Positions 43,702 to 51,624 of a DNA stretch of 64,000 nt are shown here, one piece after another. Position 1 is the stretch's first letter, and each line of letters starts with the position of its first letter. Position numbers and translations under genes: made by a program. The notes under the pieces were generated by a model. That model did no database searches. It had not been told where the DNA came from and saw nothing but the letters and a program-made list of their open reading frames with translations. The stretch covers positions 3,348,001 through 3,412,000 of the forward strand of contig OY970201.1 in NCBI GenBank assembly GCA_963708245.1, read 5' to 3'. The stretch comes from CAVYXK01 sp963708245. Lineage in GTDB: Bacteria; Pseudomonadota; Alphaproteobacteria; Acetobacterales; Acetobacteraceae.

Positions 43702-43937
43702 CGCTCGGCCGTGGTTGCGCCACGCGGCTCCCTTGGCCAGACAGTAAGCAAATACGGAAAACTTCCGCACGTCACTCTCCTGCCTGCTGCGCGAGCCAAT
43801 GCCTCGCAGCGTTTCCACGAATTCGAGCAGTCGTCGCAACTGCTTTGTGACCTCGGCAGCGCCCCTTGCTCGCTCCAAATGCGTTTGGCATGTTCAGCGG
43901 CTTCTATGGCTGCTCGGAGCGTTTCCGGGTCAAGCAT
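43572..43937 (-). CDS. Doubtful small protein (121 aa) overlapping the AI-2E gene end
   Basis: The first 53 residues (MLDPETLRAAIEAAEHAKRI, WSEQGALPRSQSSCDD, CEALARAAGR) look like a plausible small helical protein. The remainder runs antisense into the transporter gene, so the natural stop may have been lost by an indel near 43780. Listed because of the protein-like start only. Confidence 0.3.
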   Translation of the reverse strand: MLDPETLRAAIEAAEHAKRIWSEQGALPRSQSSCDDCSNSWKRCEALARAAGRRVTCGSFPYLLTVWPREPRGATTAERQLRQVAEPTICPASVTVSELAWLSIFWAASRHAVTASRRELV

Positions 43938-44497
43938 TGTCTGGCTGATGTGGGGCGCGACTGAGGTTACGCCGTTGGGCCCCGAAGCTCACTCCACGCA
44001 CGTCCAGGACGTACTGACCAAGGCTCCGCACCGAACAGGCAAGGATGACGGCTCGATCTCCGGGCGGCTGGTCCGGCATAGCGGCATTGAAGAGGAAGAA
44101 CGGACTGAGAACAAGTCCAACGCGACCGCATCCGTTCGCGGCCATCCGGGCAATCGATGCCGGGACAGATTAGCGGACGGATGGCGAAGGTTCTGAAAAC
44201 CACAGAAAACCATGCCTGCTGGCGGAGGGAGGGGGACCCTCCAATCGGAACGATGTTTTCAGGGAAATCAGTAGGTTACGCCTAGAGCCGCCGTGGGCTT
44301 TGTAGCACCGCATTGGACCACCGGCAAGGCGTCATTGCTCGCCATTCGTCGCCTTCCGCACGGACCCAGCGCCGCCCATCTCTCTGCCGTGCTGATCGAC
44401 AAGCCCAACATCGTCATCGCCAGGCCGCCGCGCCGGATCGGGCGCTTGCCCGAAAGCCGCACCGGCGTCGGGCACCCAGAAACGCGAGGAAATGACC
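43938..44497. other. Left flank of the integrated element
   Basis: No gene is recognised. It contains GGAGGGAGGGGGACCCTCC near 44225, a short G/C hairpin. The left boundary of the integrated element is probably within this stretch, but I found no attachment-site repeat. Confidence 0.4.
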
Positions 44498-44647
44498 ATG
44501 CCGATCCAACTCGCTGCGGCCCTCTTGCTCGCCCTCGCCGTCCCGGCCAGCGCGGCAATTGTCAGCAACCTTCCGGGCGAAACGGCCTGCCTACCGAGCA
44601 CATCGGCCTGCATTGGGACACACGAAGGTGGGGCCGAAGGTGGCTAG
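44498..44647 (+). CDS. Tiny exported peptide (49 aa)
   Basis: From ATG 44498 the frame reads MPIQLAAALLLALAVPASAA, a textbook signal peptide with AxA cleavage. A 29-residue mature part with two cysteines follows (TACLPSTSACIG). GAGGAA lies 8 bases upstream. The size and the C-x7-C spacing allow a disulfide loop. It may be a real secreted peptide or the stump of a longer secreted gene cut by the element's insertion. Confidence 0.4.
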   Translation: MPIQLAAALLLALAVPASAAIVSNLPGETACLPSTSACIGTHEGGAEGG

Positions 44648-44742
44648 GGCGCTGGCTCAGGTTCCGGACGCCGATTTGCCCCTGCAACGCAAGTCCGGCG
44701 AAGCTTCGAGGTGCCCCGTCGATCAGGCCCAGGAGAACGCTA

Positions 44743-46200
44743 ATCGCTGATGAGAAGCAGCTCCGCGTCCTGAGGCAAGGGTCAGAGGCCTGGAACGCGT
44801 GGCGCTTGAAGCATAGGCGCCACCTTACGATCGATCTCAGCGAAGCTTACCTCGAGGAGGCCAACCTCAGCGGGGCCAACCTCAGCGGGGCCTTCCTCGA
44901 GGGCGTCAACTTCCGCAGGGCGAACCTTCAATTCAGCGCTCGCCACGATGGGCAACTGCTCTACGTGCCGACCTGGGGGCACTGGTTGCGGTGGGATGGC
45001 TGCCGGTGGGCGCGCGACGATACGCTGTCCATTTTCGACCTGTGCCGCGTGGTCTGCCGCGACGCTGCGGCCGAAGCGAAGCGTTTGGAGAAGGGCCAGA
45101 CGATCGCCAGAAAGGTGGCCAGCGCGGCGACCAGGGCCGCAGTCGAGAACCTGGCTCGCTCCGATCCCCGCCACGCCCGCACGTCTGACGCCTTTGACGC
45201 GGAACCGTGGGAACTGAACACGCCTGGCGGAGTGGTCGATTTGCACACTGGCAATATGCGCCCACATCGGCGCGACGATCTGGTCACCAAGGTTACGGCC
45301 GTGGCACCGGAAGGGAAGTGCCCCCGCTGGTTACGATTTCTCCTTGAGATTACGCACCACGACAAGGAGCTGGTGCGCTTCCTACAACGCTTCATCGGCT
45401 ACACGTTGACCGGTGCCACAAGCGAGCATGCCTTCGTGTTTCTGTGGGGCCCCGGCGGCAACGGCAAGTCCGTGCTGCTCGGCACGGTCGCGGCGATGCT
45501 CGGCGACTACGCGACCACGGCGCTGGCGGACGTGTTCACGGTGACACGCACTGAACAACATCCCACGCACCTCGCCGCGCTACGCGGCGCACGTCTCGTG
45601 GTGGTGACAGAGACGGAGGAAGGGAGGCCCTGGGCGGAGTCCCAAATCAAGGCAATGACCGGCGGGGACCGCATTTCCGCGCGTGTCATGCGCGGCGATC
45701 CGTTTGAGTATCTACCGGCCTTCAAATTATGGATCGCAGGCAACCACCGGCCCGTGCTGCGTAATCCCGATCCCGCGATGCGGCGGCGGCTACATCTGGT
45801 CCCCCTCACCTTCGTACCGCCGAAGCCGGACAAGAGCCTCCCTGACACATTGCGGGAGGAACTGCCTGGCATCCTGGCTTGGGCGATTCACGGCTGCATT
45901 GCGTGGCAACAGGACGGTCTGAACCCGCCGGAGGTGGTGCGGCAGGCCAACGACGAATATTTCGTCGAGCAGGACAGCGTCGGGAACTGGTTCACCGAGA
46001 GGTGCGAACGGACCACGGACGCGCAAACAACACCGTCACGCGCACTCTATGCCGACTGGCGGGAATGGGCCGAGGGGCGGGGAGACGACCCTGGGAGCGA
46101 ACGGTGGTTTTCCGAGAGCTTGCAGCGAATCGCCGCGAAAAAGCGGACCAACGCCGGCGCGGTGTTTCTAAACGTTCGGCTAAGGGGCCGCGAGCGATGA
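44743..46200 (+). CDS. Pentapeptide-repeat / P4-type primase-helicase chimera
   Basis: Residues 1-60 read like the start of a pentapeptide-repeat protein (ADEKQLRVLRQGSEAWNAW, EEANLSGANLSGAFLEGVNF). From about residue 65 the protein becomes a D5/P4-type primase-helicase: YVPTWGHWLRWDGCRW, then FLWGPGGNGKSVLLG (Walker A), LVVVTETEEG and LWIAGNHRPVLRNPDPAMRRR (sensor and arginine region). A complete primase would have its polymerase part upstream, which is missing. No ATG opens the chimera. AGGAG at 44731 is 7 bases from an ATC (44743), exactly where ATG GCT GAT is expected. It probably derives from an integrated phage or plasmid-like element. Confidence 0.75.
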   Translation: MADEKQLRVLRQGSEAWNAWRLKHRRHLTIDLSEAYLEEANLSGANLSGAFLEGVNFRRANLQFSARHDGQLLYVPTWGHWLRWDGCRWARDDTLSIFDLCRVVCRDAAAEAKRLEKGQTIARKVASAATRAAVENLARSDPRHARTSDAFDAEPWELNTPGGVVDLHTGNMRPHRRDDLVTKVTAVAPEGKCPRWLRFLLEITHHDKELVRFLQRFIGYTLTGATSEHAFVFLWGPGGNGKSVLLGTVAAMLGDYATTALADVFTVTRTEQHPTHLAALRGARLVVVTETEEGRPWAESQIKAMTGGDRISARVMRGDPFEYLPAFKLWIAGNHRPVLRNPDPAMRRRLHLVPLTFVPPKPDKSLPDTLREELPGILAWAIHGCIAWQQDGLNPPEVVRQANDEYFVEQDSVGNWFTERCERTTDAQTTPSRALYADWREWAEGRGDDPGSERWFSESLQRIAAKKRTNAGAVFLNVRLRGRER

Positions 46201-46633
46201 CCGGCCATGCCTCCCGTGTAGGGTCGTGTAGGGTCTCCCATTTCCACCGTTATGCGCGCGTGCGCGCACGCGCGCGATACGTCTGAAATGGAGAACCCTA
46301 CACGACCCTACACTGGCGCCCGAGAAGGAGTTTTAAGGCGCCGTGGAGGAAAGGGCGCCCGGCGTGATCAGGCGTAGCGTGTAACAACCAAGTGCTTCGT
46401 GCTATGCGCCCGCACGCACCCGCGCAAAGATCCACAAAAACTCAGTCCACGCGCGGGCAATCAATGCTATTGCTTACCCGACAGCATAGAAATCCGTCGA
46501 TACATGCCAACAGACTGGTCCAAACAGAGAGTATCCCCAACCATCCGGAGTCGTCGCATCATGTCCTACGGCGCAATGTCCCTCTGGTGAGAGCATGTGG
46601 GTTAGCTAAGGAATCTAGGCAAACAAACTGCCC
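46201..46633. other. Intergenic region with nested inverted repeats
   Basis: Apart from the inverted repeat listed separately (46216-46313) I see no gene. Short frames at 46392-46700 lack ribosome-binding sites. Confidence 0.45.
46216..46313. repeat. Nested inverted repeat with iteron-like units; candidate origin or terminus
   Basis: Outer arms of 29 bases (46216-46244 and 46285-46313) match at 26 positions, and each holds two tandem GTGTAGGGTC-type units. The 40-base centre contains a perfect 22-bp palindrome of alternating purine-pyrimidine (46254-46275; GCGCGCG-T-GCGCGC-A-CGCGCGC), which is Z-DNA and cruciform-prone. It lies 16 bases after the primase-helicase stop, where replication origins of P4-type elements may sit. 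Confidence 0.75.
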
Positions 46634-47284
46634 ATGCCCCGCGGTGGACACAACCGGAAAGGCGGAGGGACCATCGAAGCCAGCCGATCGCTTGACGTGA
46701 TGCAGCTCGCACGCGCCGGTTATCTGTCTGGTGTGAGGTTCGGCGGCTGGCAATGGACGTATGGGGACGGGACGGCGGCTTCGATCCAGATCACGGGCGC
46801 ACGGGACGCTGTCACCTTGGACTATCGTGTTCGGTCAGGCGGAGACGATTGGACGTCCGTCCGGCAGCGTGTCCCGATCCTCTGGACACCCTGTCGCTTC
46901 GGCGGAGAGCGTCCCTGGTTCGTCTGCGATGTTCGAGCCAACGGGGTGCATTGCGGCAGACAGGTCGCCAAGCTCTACGGCGCCGGACGCTTGTTTGCGT
47001 GCCGCCGCTGCTACCGGCTCGGTTATGGGGTACAACGTGGCGGGCCGATGGACCGCGCCCATCACCATCTTGCACGCCTGCATCGGAAGCTGGGAGCCGA
47101 ATACGACGGTCCCGACTTGTCGCCCCCTCCGAAGCCCAAATGGATGCGGTGGAAGACGTACTCGCGGATTGCAAACCAGATCGAAGCCGGACAGCAGCAC
47201 CTCGACCAAGTGTTCGTCCTGGGCGCGCAGCGAATCCTCGCCAGGCTTGAACGACCGGACCCGCGCAGAAGGAGCCGACGATGA
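46634..47284 (+). CDS. Conserved zinc-motif protein of integrated elements (216 aa)
   Basis: It begins MPRGGHNRKGGGTIEASRSL. Next is a beta-rich middle (GWQWTYGDGTAASIQITG, YRVRSGGDDW), and then a four-cysteine zinc motif, FVCDVRANGVHCGRQVAKLYG with LFACRRCYRLGYG near residues 96-135. The C-terminus is helical and basic. I recognise the pattern from hypothetical proteins in alphaproteobacterial prophage-like islands; function is unknown, DNA binding is likely. Its stop overlaps the next start (47281-47284, ATGA). Confidence 0.75.
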   Translation: MPRGGHNRKGGGTIEASRSLDVMQLARAGYLSGVRFGGWQWTYGDGTAASIQITGARDAVTLDYRVRSGGDDWTSVRQRVPILWTPCRFGGERPWFVCDVRANGVHCGRQVAKLYGAGRLFACRRCYRLGYGVQRGGPMDRAHHHLARLHRKLGAEYDGPDLSPPPKPKWMRWKTYSRIANQIEAGQQHLDQVFVLGAQRILARLERPDPRRRSRR

Positions 47285-48093
47285 ACACGATCCCGGCCAT
47301 CGCCGAAGTGGCGCCCGCCGCGAGCTACGAGGCCACGCGCTTCAACGCCCTCCGGCACGGCGTGCTGTCACGTTACGCGGTCCTGCCCTGGGAGGAGGAA
47401 AGCGAGTACCGCACGCTACTTGGGGCACTGGTCGCGGAGCACGCGCCTGACGGACCGACCGAGGAGCATCTCGTAGAAGAGCTCGCGGGGATCATCTGGC
47501 GGAAGCGCCGGTTGCGGCTGGCCGAGGCTGCGATCTACAGGGAGCAGCTTCGACGTGACGCCACGTCACACTATGAGCCCGAGAATCTTGCAGGCGCGGC
47601 CCTCATGCCCATCACGGGGACCGCCGACCACAAGGCCAATATTCCACAGTCGCTGACAGCCACCCCGGCAGACACGAGGCGCGAGTTGCGCGACGTCAAG
47701 CGCGACCAGGCCATGACACAGCGCGCGTGGAACATTCTCCAAGCCGGCGGGCCGGAAGCCTACGAGCGCGCCTTGGCCGCGCTGCGAGAGGACACCCGGA
47801 CCTATTGGCTAGAATGCCTGAACGAGCCGCCCCGCGACGGCTCGGCGTATAAGCCAACTGCCGACGCGCTTGGTGCATGGATCAGTCACCACTGGAAGGG
47901 ATGGTACGAGGACCCGGTCGTCGAATTGGAGCACCGCGAGGCAATTCGGGACCAGGCGATCGGCACTGCTTACGCCACTGACCACCTCGAAACGCCAGCT
48001 CGGTATGAGGTCCACCTGGACCGAAAGCTAGAGCGAACATTGGCGATGCTGTTCCGTCTGCGGGAGCTTCGGCGGCCTTCAGTGTCGGGCTGA
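47281..48093 (+). CDS. Conserved hypothetical protein of integrated elements (270 aa)
   Basis: The N-terminus, ATRFNALRHGVLSRYAVLPWE, is followed by EYRTLLGALVAEHAP and PTEEHLVEELAGIIWRKRRLRLAEAA, and the end is HLDRKLERTLAMLFRLREL. This architecture recurs in mobile islands of alphaproteobacteria together with the preceding zinc-motif gene. It is predicted cytosolic and mostly helical, with no catalytic motif. It is translationally coupled to its neighbour. Confidence 0.7.
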   Translation: MNTIPAIAEVAPAASYEATRFNALRHGVLSRYAVLPWEEESEYRTLLGALVAEHAPDGPTEEHLVEELAGIIWRKRRLRLAEAAIYREQLRRDATSHYEPENLAGAALMPITGTADHKANIPQSLTATPADTRRELRDVKRDQAMTQRAWNILQAGGPEAYERALAALREDTRTYWLECLNEPPRDGSAYKPTADALGAWISHHWKGWYEDPVVELEHREAIRDQAIGTAYATDHLETPARYEVHLDRKLERTLAMLFRLRELRRPSVSG

Positions 48094-48212
48094 TCCGTTT
48101 GGCAAAGTGCGCTGCGGGAGATTCCCCCAACGCCTACGTTTATGAGGGGGGACACAAAGCGCCGTCCGGTTCCCTCTGAGGGCGCCGCAAAATCGCCTCC
48201 GAACGTCCCAAC

Positions 48213-48839
48213 TCAATCCTGCCAGAATCCCTTGAACCGCCCCGCGTCAAGCTGTGTGTAGCGGACAGTGTGCTGAATGTTCTTGTGCCCAAGGTAGAGT
48301 TGCAGTGACCGCGTATCCTGCCCGTCGTTGGCCAGCTTGTAGCCGCAGGCATGGCGCAGCATGTGGGGATGCACGGGGAAATCGAGACCGGCAGCTTCGC
48401 CGAGCCGTGCGAGCATTTTGCGAAAGCCGGCTGGCGACATCGGCGCATCGCGCTCAGACAGGAGCACGTAGCGACCATGCGGGTTGTCCCGGCGGAGTTG
48501 GCGCAGCGCCCGAAGCTCAGTCCCGGTCAGGGGATGCGTGCTCGGCTGGCCGTTCTTCAACCGCCGGACGTGCAGCAGATGGCCTTTGAGATCGACCTGA
48601 TCCCATGTCAGGGCGCACAGCTCCGAAACTCGCAGGCCGTGCCGATAGGCCAACAGGATCGCGGCAGCATCGCGTTGTCCCCACCGGTTGGCCTTCGCTG
48701 CGCCAATCAGCCGGTCAACTTCGGCCGGTGTCAGGTATTCTCGGGACCTGACGGCAGCGTTCGGCTGACGGCGCGGCGGCTGATTGACTGTCCCATTTTC
48801 AGTGTTCAAGGCGATCAATCGAAGGGCGGCGTGGGCCAT
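48213..48839 (-). CDS. Tyrosine recombinase (short integrase, FimB-like size)
   Basis: A 208-residue catalytic domain. Arg I is in YRHGLRVSELCALTWDQVDL near residue 70, HxxR in HPHMLRHACGY near 155, His/Trp position in YLGHKNIQHTVRY and the nucleophile tyrosine in TVRYTQLD near 195. It lacks the N-terminal arm-binding domain, like phase-variation recombinases and some island integrases. ATG 48839 gives MAHAALRLIALN; the frame is open further upstream. It is oriented against the primase and zinc-motif genes and is the likely integrase of the element. Confidence 0.85.
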   Translation of the reverse strand: MAHAALRLIALNTENGTVNQPPRRQPNAAVRSREYLTPAEVDRLIGAAKANRWGQRDAAAILLAYRHGLRVSELCALTWDQVDLKGHLLHVRRLKNGQPSTHPLTGTELRALRQLRRDNPHGRYVLLSERDAPMSPAGFRKMLARLGEAAGLDFPVHPHMLRHACGYKLANDGQDTRSLQLYLGHKNIQHTVRYTQLDAGRFKGFWQD

Positions 48840-48863
48840 AGAATTCCTAGTCCCGGGCTGTCG

Positions 48864-48897
48864 AACTGTCCCTATAATGATATGAAACGGGACAGTT
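48864..48897 (-). promoter_or_regulatory. Recombinase promoter flanked by a 9-bp inverted repeat (candidate operator)
   Basis: AACTGTCCC (48864-48872) and GGGACAGTT (48889-48897) are perfect inverted repeats with a 16-base AT-rich spacer. On the minus strand TTGCCA followed after 17 bases by CATTAT gives a fair -35/-10 pair lying across the repeat. It is 25 bases before the recombinase start. A repressor dimer there would shut the gene off. Confidence 0.5.
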
Positions 48898-49406
48898 GGC
48901 AATCGAAATTGGAGCTGCAGGTGATGTTCTTGGCCACGCGCGGTAGTCGGTGAATGCCGTGCGTGCAGCCGGCGTTCCGCACTGGCGTTAGGCGTGGCAT
49001 CGCGGGCCGGCCGGTAGAACGCGGCGCAGGAAAAGATGAGCGAGAACGCACCTCCGCCGCTGGCGCCGCGCGATTCACCCTACCGCCTTATCCTTCGCCG
49101 GGCCAAGTAGCGCGAAAGGTGAAATTCGGCGGCCCCCGGGGGCGATGCGATCCCGAGGGCAGGATGAGACGGGACCGGGATATGCGACGGGAGTCGCGTC
49201 CCGTCCCGCCGACAAGTCCTCACCAAACGCGAGGCTTCTCATGAGACAAAGCAAGGAACGGCGTGGCGGTGACCCTGATCACACATTATGGGTGGTGAAG
49301 ATCATAATTCCGATGTGACGCACTTCGCTGAAATCGCCTGACTTTTTAGCGATCCTCCGCGTCGTCAGGGAGAAACCGGCGCGAGGATCGGTAAGGAGAG
49401 ACGGCA
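48898..49406. other. Intergenic region right of the integrated element
   Basis: No gene is convincing. A 7-bp hairpin (GACGGGA / TCCCGTC, 49186-49205) and a 25-codon frame at 49241 are noted. The right boundary of the element may lie here. Confidence 0.4.
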
Positions 49407-49571
49407 GTGAGGAAAATCCTTTTGGTAGTGATCGGGACACTGAGCATCGCAACCGCAGTGATGGCCCATCCGGTTGCCGCCCAGGATTCTCCGAGTTCCG
49501 GCGCCGCTGCCGGCAACAGCCATGCCCGCGTCCTCGAGCCCGGCTCACGCGGGAACGTGGTCGAGGTCTAA
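49407..49571 (+). CDS. Tiny exported peptide (54 aa)
   Basis: GTG 49407 follows AAGGAG by 8 bases. The product MRKILLVVIGTLSIATAVMA then HPVAAQDSPSSGAAAG has a clear signal peptide with a VAAQD cleavage site. It leaves a small polar peptide ending in LEPGSRGNVVEV. No family is recognised. It is followed after 24 bases by another tiny membrane protein, so the two form a mini-operon. Confidence 0.6.
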   Translation: MRKILLVVIGTLSIATAVMAHPVAAQDSPSSGAAAGNSHARVLEPGSRGNVVEV

Positions 49572-49595
49572 GTCTTTAGCGCAGGGAGAATCCCC

Positions 49596-49736
49596 ATGAT
49601 CGCAGTCCTGCTGATCGGTGGAGTGACGTTACTTGTCGCGATCTGCGTCGGCGACATGATAGCGCCCTCGCGGACGCCGACCGTGAACATGGTCGACGAG
49701 CCCTGGCAAAGCCCCGTTGGCTTGTCCTCGATTTGA
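49596..49736 (+). CDS. Tiny membrane protein (46 aa)
   Basis: The product MIAVLLIGGVTLLVAICVGD is one N-terminal transmembrane helix with a short polar tail of about 26 residues. GGGAG precedes ATG 49596 by 7 bases. It lies 24 bases after the exported peptide gene and is below the length most gene callers accept. Confidence 0.55.
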   Translation: MIAVLLIGGVTLLVAICVGDMIAPSRTPTVNMVDEPWQSPVGLSSI

Positions 49737-49771
49737 GTTTCCCTCCAGTTGGCGCACTGGTTCCTTGCGCT

Positions 49772-50194
49772 TTAGGAGCGCCCTACTCGCAGCTCACCCC
49801 AGCGTCCTGGGTCTTCGATGTCGACCCTCACATGCTCGGTAGGCAGTGGTGTCGCAGTCATCACGCACACGCCATCAGGTGCTTCGAACTGATGCCAGGC
49901 ATTCTGCGGAACAACCACCATCATTCCGGCGCCGAGCGTCACCGACTGCCGCCCCTGGTCGGTCATCAGGTGAAGCGTCGTCGCCCCATCGACGATCTGC
50001 ACAATCTCGTCACCCTGCGGGTGTCGCTCCCAGGCGCTTCGGCCGGCGAACTTGGCCGTGAAGATCGCGCCGTCGCGGTAGGAGGCCACGCGCCCGAAGG
50101 CACCCTGGCGCTCGGCCTCAGACGAGGTCGGGGTGCGCCCCTTGAGCATCGTCAGTTTGGCGAATTCGGCCCTGAGATCGACGACGGGGATCAT
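49772..50194 (-). CDS. Cupin-domain protein
   Basis: A 140-residue single cupin. The first motif is in AWERHPQGDEIVQIVDGATTLHL near residues 62-84 and the second in MMVVVPQNAWHQFEAPDG near 100-117. The metal-ligand pattern is partial (His, Glu, and the second His in WHQF). GGAGGAGA lies before ATG 50194; upstream open frame is discarded. It may bind a metal and a small ligand; function is unassigned. Confidence 0.75.
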   Translation of the reverse strand: MIPVVDLRAEFAKLTMLKGRTPTSSEAERQGAFGRVASYRDGAIFTAKFAGRSAWERHPQGDEIVQIVDGATTLHLMTDQGRQSVTLGAGMMVVVPQNAWHQFEAPDGVCVMTATPLPTEHVRVDIEDPGRWGELRVGRS

Positions 50195-50381
50195 GCTCTC
50201 CTCCCGAGTAACAGGCGTGCGCTGGATCGAGCGATACACGCATAGACACGCAACTGGAAGCTGAAGCGTGACAACTTGGGGTGCGAGCGGTCCCGCCGTT
50301 TCAGCGACAGTGCATTGCATCGCGGCTGTGGTTTGACCTAACTACCCCGAACCCATCTCCACTGCTGCCCAGGCGATTCCG

Positions 50382-51038
50382 ATGCTGACGATATATGGTG
50401 CCCTTCGCTCCCGCGTGACACGCTGCATCTGGCTGGCCCATGAGATCGGCCTGCCATTCAAACACGTTCCGGTCATGCAGGCGTACCGGCTCGCTGATCC
50501 GGACGCGCCAGATGCACCGTTGAACACGCGCTCGCCTGCCTTCCGGAAGGTCAACCCGAACGGCCACATTCCGTCAATCGACGACGACGGCCTGGTGCTG
50601 CACGAGTCACTGGCAATCAACCTTTATCTGGCCAAGCGCTATGGCGGCGCGCTGGGTCCCGCCGACATCGCCGAGGACGGCAAGATGGGGATGTGGTCGC
50701 TCTGGGCCGCAACCGAGGTCGAGCCGCATTCTATCCAGGTGCTCTATCACCGAGCCAGCTACCCACCGGAGAAGCGCGACCCCGCGGTCGTCCAGGCCGC
50801 GATTGATGCATTGCGCGCGCCGTTCGGTGTGCTGGACCGCGAGTTGTCGGAAAGCAGCTTCCTCGTTGGTGACCGGTTCACCGTCGCCGACATCAATGTG
50901 GCTGAGGTCGTCCGCTATGCCCTGCCAGCGTCCGAACTGTTCGCGGCCACACCAGCGTTGCGCGGTTGGCTCGCGGCGTGCCACGCCCGCCCAGCCTACA
51001 AGCGCATAATGGCAGACCGGGAACGCGAGCCGGAGTAG
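50382..51038 (+). CDS. Glutathione S-transferase
   Basis: A 218-residue GST. The thioredoxin-fold N-terminal domain begins MLTIYGALRSRVTRCIWLAH, with the glutathione-binding GHIPSIDDDGLVLHESLAIN near residues 55-75. The helical C-terminal domain contains SFLVGDRFTVADINVAEVVRY near 165. A catalytic Ser/Arg in the SRVTRC segment resembles beta/theta-like bacterial GSTs. It is cytosolic. It lies divergent from the cupin gene and 25 bases before the YedK/phosphatase fusion. Confidence 0.9.
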   Translation: MLTIYGALRSRVTRCIWLAHEIGLPFKHVPVMQAYRLADPDAPDAPLNTRSPAFRKVNPNGHIPSIDDDGLVLHESLAINLYLAKRYGGALGPADIAEDGKMGMWSLWAATEVEPHSIQVLYHRASYPPEKRDPAVVQAAIDALRAPFGVLDRELSESSFLVGDRFTVADINVAEVVRYALPASELFAATPALRGWLAACHARPAYKRIMADREREPE

Positions 51039-51062
51039 CGCGCCTGGTCTACTTTCTTGCCT

Positions 51063-51588
51063 ATGTGTGGGCGCTATAGCAGCTTCTTACCGCCGAGGAC
51101 ACGCCGAGAAGCCGGGTGATCCCGGCGCCGACAATCCGATCGATGGGCCCAACCTCTCGACCCGCGGCTACGAGCGTGCCGGCGCACTCGCTCCGTACGT
51201 GCCGGCGCAACTCGGCCGACCTGATTTTCTCTTCGCCGCCCAGGCAACGGCAAACAGCAATCGCCCAGTCGAAACCATCACTCCGCTCGCCAAGGCGATC
51301 GGGGTCGAAATCAACTCCAAGCACGCCGACAAGGACTACGGGAAGGTCGCCTCGGACATCCTCAGCGACGCGAAATGTGCTGGCAAATTAGTGCTGATTT
51401 GCTGGCGTCACGGCAAGATCCAGGACCTTGCTACAGCCCTGGGCGCAAAACAGCCGGTCCCCAAATGGCCTGGCACCGTATTCGATCGTGTCTGGCCGAT
51501 CACCTATCCCACGGACGGATCAGCGGCGAAGAATCTGCCGCTCCAGGATCACGCGCAGAGGCTGCTCTACGGCGATAGCTCCAAGTGA
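51063..51588 (+). pseudogene. YedK/HMCES 5' stump joined to a histidine phosphatase-like gene
   Basis: From ATG 51063 one frame reads MCGRYSSFLPP, the invariant start of YedK/HMCES proteins with catalytic Cys2, and then dies at a stop within 20 codons. In another frame the body of a histidine-phosphatase-like protein is open to 51588: GHAEKPGDPGADNPIDGPNL, STRGYERAGALAPYV and LVLICWRHGKIQDLATALG. Its RHG/RHAEKP catalytic start is broken to RRGHAEKP. A deletion junction near 51096 therefore fuses a yedK start to a phosphatase missing its first residues. Confidence 0.7.
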
Positions 51589-51624
51589 GGTCGCTAGCTC
51601 GCGGTTCCCCCTGACCCGCAGCCG

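Noticed and set aside
46254..46275. Alternating GC palindrome considered as a Rho-independent terminator
   Set aside because: No U-tract follows, and the palindrome is part of a much larger nested inverted repeat, so origin or terminus roles fit better.
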